Notes under the pieces: model-generated
Database searches by the model: none
Told to the model about the DNA's origin: nothing
The model's input: only the letters and a program-made list of their open reading frames with translations
Position numbers and translations under genes: made by a program
Shown: piece after piece, positions 21,636 through 25,340 of the stretch
Layout of the letters: each line of letters begins with the position of its first letter
How positions within the stretch are numbered: the stretch's first letter is position 1
Assembly: GCA_002118135.1 (NCBI GenBank)
Contig: BDIU01000168.1
Location: forward strand, 1-25,340
DNA length: 25,340 nt
Source: Trebouxia sp. TZW2008
Lineage: Eukaryota > Chlorophyta > Trebouxiophyceae > Trebouxiales > Trebouxiaceae
Reading direction: 5' to 3'

Positions 21636-22034
21636 GGTAGATCGATGCGCTTGCGCGACCCTGACGCGCGACCGGCAAACGCGATGCAGTGATGAGGTGA
21701 TGCAGCCAATGCGTGACGCCCAAGCAATGCGCGACGCAAAGCTGTGATCATGTCCTTGCTGTGGCAAAACCTATCGAAGGCGAAACCTTTCCTTCGAGAT
21801 TGTCACTGAGTGCAGCTATTATGGCAAATCAACACTTGAGAGACATCAAATTCGCGAACTGCGGCACTGAGTCCGCAACGGCCAGGAGGCTCCGTGTCTT
21901 CAATGTTGACCGGCTTGACCGCTGCCGAGACAAGCCACTCTTGAGCGCAGCACGACAGAGATCTCGCTCCTGATCTGGCTTGTGATCTACAGCACCGTGA
22001 AGGAATGCAAACCAAAAATGCTACTGCTGTGAGC
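21636..22034. promoter_or_regulatory. Shared divergent promoter region, SPT6 / NAA40
   Basis: About 400 bp lie between the SPT6 ATG (21635, minus) and the NAA40 ATG (22035, plus). The stretch has clustered CG dinucleotides, for example around 21640-21735, unlike the flanking introns. An ATG at 22005 is in frame with NAA40 and would add ten residues. The promoter role is inferred from arrangement. Confidence 0.7.
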
Positions 22035-24095
22035 ATGTCAGCTGCCAACAAGAGCAAGGCCAGAAAGCAGGAACTGAAAGCGGTCAGTCACCATTGATGC
22101 TACTGTGGACTGACTTAACAGTTTTGGACAAACTTCTAAGTCTAAGAACAGACACCTGATGTCGAGCCTTCTTTGCAGCGCACTGCCAAGGAGCAACAGG
22201 CTAAGAAGGTTATTGACCAGCTGAAGCAGGTGATTTTCTTGAGACTGAGCCTAGGGTTGGGTTAGGTCATGCAAGTTCGTGCACTTTGCGCTGAAGCTGT
22301 TCTAAACACCATGGCAGGCAAAAGATGCACTGGCAGAGTTTCCTAGCTTCTGTGCATTCAAGAGAAATGGCTGCGACCTCAAGATTCAGTATCAGCAGGC
22401 AGCCGATGTTCCCAAAGCAACTTTGTCTTGGGCATATGAGCTGTGCGAGCAGAACATGCATACATTATATGAAGATGTCTGGGGCTGGAAGCCATCTGAG
22501 AAGCAGAAAGAACTTCGTGACCCAGATGCAAGATATCTGTTTGTGTACAGTGAGACTGAAAGCCCAGTAGCTTATGTTCATTTCAGGTAAGCTTCAGCTG
22601 CATCTTGTTCATTGCCTGATCTCACATTAGGGTCTGAAAGCATACACAACTGGCAGCACTGGACACTTCTGCCGAACAAAGCAGACCATACGGCCACCAG
22701 CACCCAAAGCTCTCTGTGCATTGCTCAATGAGTGCCCTTGGCATGCATGCTCATTGATGGCAATGACAGCAGTTCTTGATTGACTTTGCAAGCAGTGCAA
22801 ATACAAATTGACCATGCATGGGACTGAATCTGATTTGCAGGTATGAGGTTGAAGATGCGGTGCCCATTCTGTATGTGTATGAGGTTCAGCTTCAGCCCAG
22901 TGTGCAAAGGAAAGGCCTTGGTGTCTTCCTCATGACACTGCTCAAGCTGATGGCCAAGAAGAGCCAGCTTGAAGCAATCATGCTGACAGTCCTGAATGTA
23001 AGCAGAACAGATATAATTTGTCTGCTGCATTAGCTGAGCATCATCTGTAATGCAATGCTGTCAGCACTGTATCACGTGGGGTATGAAGCTTTCCCCTGTG
23101 ACGTTTCTGATGTCGTATCAGCTTGGCGCAATCATGCTGAAAATTCTGAATGTAAGTGGGAGAGATACAGTATGTCCACTGCATTGGCTGAGCATCAACT
23201 GTATAGCAAGGCTGTCAGCACTATCACATCTGGGCTATACAGTTCTTCCCAGTGACATTGCCGGTTGCATATCAGGTTGACGCAATCATGCTGACAGTCC
23301 TGAATGTAAGTAGGAGAGATGCTGTATGGCCATTGCATTCTGCATCAGCCTGTGTTGCGGTGCTGTCAGCACTGTCGAGTCTAGGCTGATATGAAAGCAG
23401 AAATATCAAAGCGGAGCAGTACACAGATATGTAAACCTCCTTTCTGATTGCAACACTCTGGATGCTCAGCTAATGCAGCAGACACGTTGTATCTGTTCTA
23501 CTCTACATTTAGCACTGTCAACATGATTGCATCAAACTGATGTGAAACCAGAAATGTCAAAGAGGAGTGTATAGCTGTGTAACTCTCTCCTTTGACATTT
23601 CTGCTTTCATATCAGCTTGATGCAATCATGCTGACAATCCTGAATGTAAGCAGAACAGAACGTGGTGTCTGCTGCATCAGCTGAGCATCAAGTGTGTTGT
23701 AATGCTGCCAGCACTATCACATCTTGGCTATATAACAAGTAACATTTCTGCTTTTATGTCAGCTTGACGCTGTCATGCTGACAGTCCTGAATGTAAGTCA
23801 GACAGATGCACTGTGAGCTCACTACTTTGAGCATCGTCTGTACTGCTGTCAGCACCACATCATCCAGGCTTTGTTACGCTTTACTTTGATGCTTCTGTCA
23901 GCTCATGCTGCCACGCAGTCTGACCAACATTGAGGTGCATCTGATCTGCAGGCAAACACATCTGCAATGAAGATGTATGCAAAGCTGGGGTATCAGGTTG
24001 ACCCTACATCCCCTTCTCAAGCTGATCCTGTAGGCCATCTAGAAGAGCCTACAGGGTATGAGATTTTGTCGCTGCCGCTCCCCAGCAAATCCTGA
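22035..24095 (+). CDS. NAA40: NAA40 / NatD N-alpha-acetyltransferase
   Basis: Exons are 22035-22082, 22179-22229, 22318-22586, 22841-22997 and 23952-24095, giving 222 aa (human about 237). All introns are GT-AG and the phases agree. A basic N-terminus (SKARKQELK) is followed by a GNAT fold: EFPSF and FKRNG near residue 50, WAYELCEQNM at 71-80, VWGWK at 87-91, the strand VYEVQLQPSVQ, the acetyl-CoA loop QRKGLG at 145-150, and a C-terminal YEILSLP, all as in NAA40. The enzyme acetylates the N-terminal Ser of histones H4 and H2A. The start at 22035 was chosen because its N-terminus matches the family; 22005 is an in-frame alternative. It is divergent from SPT6. Intron 4 holds an array of exon 4-end copies. 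Confidence 0.94.
22968..23792 (+). repeat. Array of 30-nt exon-like copies in NAA40 intron 4
   Basis: The last 30 nt of exon 4 (22968-22997, LEAIMLTVLN) recur at 23122-23151 (LGAIMLKILN), 23276-23305 (VDAIMLTVLN), 23616-23645 (LDAIMLTILN) and 23763-23792 (LDAVMLTVLN). Every intronic copy is preceded by a CAG with a pyrimidine-leaning tract and followed by gtaag. Each is phase 0 at both ends, so inclusion of any copy would insert ten residues without a frameshift. Spacing is 154, 154, 340 and 147 bp. The long gap holds inverted copies. Confidence 0.92.
23461..23689. repeat. Inverted repeat within the NAA40 intron 4 array
   Basis: The left arm (about 23461-23566) is the reverse complement of the right arm (about 23587-23689) with scattered mismatches and a ~20-nt loop. 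The left arm contains an inverted copy of the 30-nt exon-like unit at 23507-23536, which on the minus strand reads FDAIMLTVLN and keeps CAG before it and gta after it. A further inverted fragment lies at about 23388-23413. Confidence 0.88.
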
Positions 24096-25340
24096 CCAGC
24101 AGTCTGACGGTCTGACGAGAATGTTCAATAGACCTGCAGATGCCGCTGCATGTATGTACACAATTGTAATATACTTGCAAGTGAGAAGCTGCGCAAGCTT
24201 GGCAGTCATTTGCTCATGGGCTTGTTGTACAGCCTGCAGCGATATGCGTACCACATCATGATCAGCATACTTGATGCAAGGTGGCAACAGCTGTCTATTG
24301 CAGAAGAATTGCTACAGGCCCTTACACGGCATGTTCAGCGTCATCGGCAGCTGCAGCTGACGATGTGTTGAACATCTCAAATATTGCACATCTCAAATGA
24401 TGCACATCCCGTACTTTGTGGTCAAAGTACGGGATGTCCAAGCATGCACTGCGTTGCTTGTGGCGTTACGTTCGAAATGGTCGTGATGTGCAGATGCTCT
24501 GTGTCATTGCTGTTTTTGGTTATGTCGCTTTTGGATGTGAGACCTAGGCCTTGATTGGGCAGAATTCATTCTTGCAGATAGGTTAACTGATGGGAGGAAC
24601 CTTCTGCTCTCAATCATTGGCGAGGCAACGAATCTTATGACATCACATGCATGTGTCAAGCAAAATTATTGTTGGGCAGCAAGCATTTGCAGCGATACTG
24701 TGCACTTGATCAAGTAATGATAGCATGAAGAGACATTGCACATGAATGTTCTCGAAGGCCCAGCGTGCAAGGGTGATTATGCCTTCGATTTGGCAAAGGC
24801 ACTGATTCAGCTAAAGGCAGTTGCATTGCACATCACTTTCACGAGCTGGGCTCTGCTGTAATAGAGAATTGCCATATGTACAAGATCTAGCAGACCTGAA
24901 GCGAAAAGGTTTGACCCCATTGTGGCAGGGTGAGCGTGATGTCATTTTAGGCCCATAGATCGTACTGTCTGCCAAGTAACGGCCACTACGTTACACAAGA
25001 CACATGCCGTGGACAGTGGTTTTGTTACATATTCCGAATTGCCCTACAACATGCACGCACACAAGTTGACTTGTGGCAGCTGTTGCAAACTCACATTGTC
25101 CATGTAATGTTGATCTGAAAGCACATTCCAAAAATTTGCATAAACAAGTGATGAGTTGTTCACTGCTCAATGACCAGTGCAACTGTGCAGGTGGACTTAG
25201 GTCAAACCCAGGATTATGTTGGAGTACTGCGCCCAGAGTACTCATGACAAATGGAGTGAAAATCACTGTACACTAGGGACAGTGAGAGAGCAGAAAGGTC
25301 ACGAGCCCCAGCCGAATGGCGAATGGGCGAAAGCCGACAG
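24096..25340. other. NAA40 3' flank, no further gene recognised
   Basis: A TGTAA word at 24165-24169, 70 bp past the stop, fits the usual green-algal poly(A) signal. Beyond it I find no frame with family resemblance. The largest (91 codons, minus, 24991-25266) has no motif I know. A perfect hairpin lies at 24404-24437. The last 40 bases are richer in CG and may approach another gene. Confidence 0.5.
24404..24437. repeat. Perfect hairpin, 15-bp arms, 4-nt loop
   Basis: Arms at 24404-24418 (ACATCCCGTACTTTG) and 24423-24437 are exact reverse complements around the loop TGGT. It lies about 310 bp past the NAA40 stop codon. No known element is recognised. Confidence 0.9.

Noticed and set aside
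24991..25266. 91-codon minus-strand ORF near the right edge
   Set aside because: No motif, no splice-supported extension and no neighbour context to support it.
1..25340. tRNA, rRNA or snRNA genes
   Set aside because: I looked for cloverleaf, conserved rRNA and snRNA words on both strands and saw none I could support.

Overview
The window reads as nuclear DNA of an intron-rich green alga. The SPT6 N-terminal part carries a plant-like stretch (EA-x-DIFGDV-x-x-LL), all four genes are split by many short GT-AG introns, and a cilium gene (CFAP20) is present. A chlorophyte, perhaps a trebouxiophyte, is my best guess; the exact taxon is inference.

Four genes can be fully assembled, with exon phases that agree at every junction. 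From left to right they are DNAJC17 (minus, 5 exons, 508 aa: J domain, RRM, C-terminal charged helix), CFAP20/BUG22 (plus, 4 exons, 190 aa), SPT6 (minus, 26 exons over 16.2 kb, 1708 aa, with the complete acidic / YqgF / HhH / S1 / tandem SH2 / P-Q-A-Y tail order), and NAA40/NatD (plus, 5 exons, 222 aa). They form two divergent pairs. DNAJC17 and CFAP20 share a 434-bp start-to-start region, and SPT6 and NAA40 share about 400 bp. CFAP20 and SPT6 converge with 343 bp between their stop codons. The second pair joins a histone chaperone to a histone N-terminal acetyltransferase. The two shared 5' regions look richer in CG dinucleotides than the TG/CA-rich introns.

The unusual feature is inside the introns. 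In at least ten introns, a piece spanning the neighbouring splice junction (exon end plus adjacent intron) has been tandemly duplicated one to four extra times. This produces arrays of decoy or potential alternative exons. Examples are three 222-bp copies of the SPT6 YqgF exon start, four ~141-bp copies of the SPT6 exon 9 start, and an NAA40 array of 30-nt, phase-0, splice-site-flanked exon-like copies, one of them inverted. SPT6 also has four GC-AG introns out of 25, each fixed by homology and reading phase. Intron 16 holds a 67-bp-arm foldback, and intron 18 holds a probable decayed retrotransposon protease fragment.

The outer flanks (1-712 and 24096-25340) contain no gene I recognise. Each has a perfect short hairpin about 300 bp beyond the stop codon of the adjacent gene. 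No rRNA, tRNA or CRISPR array was seen.
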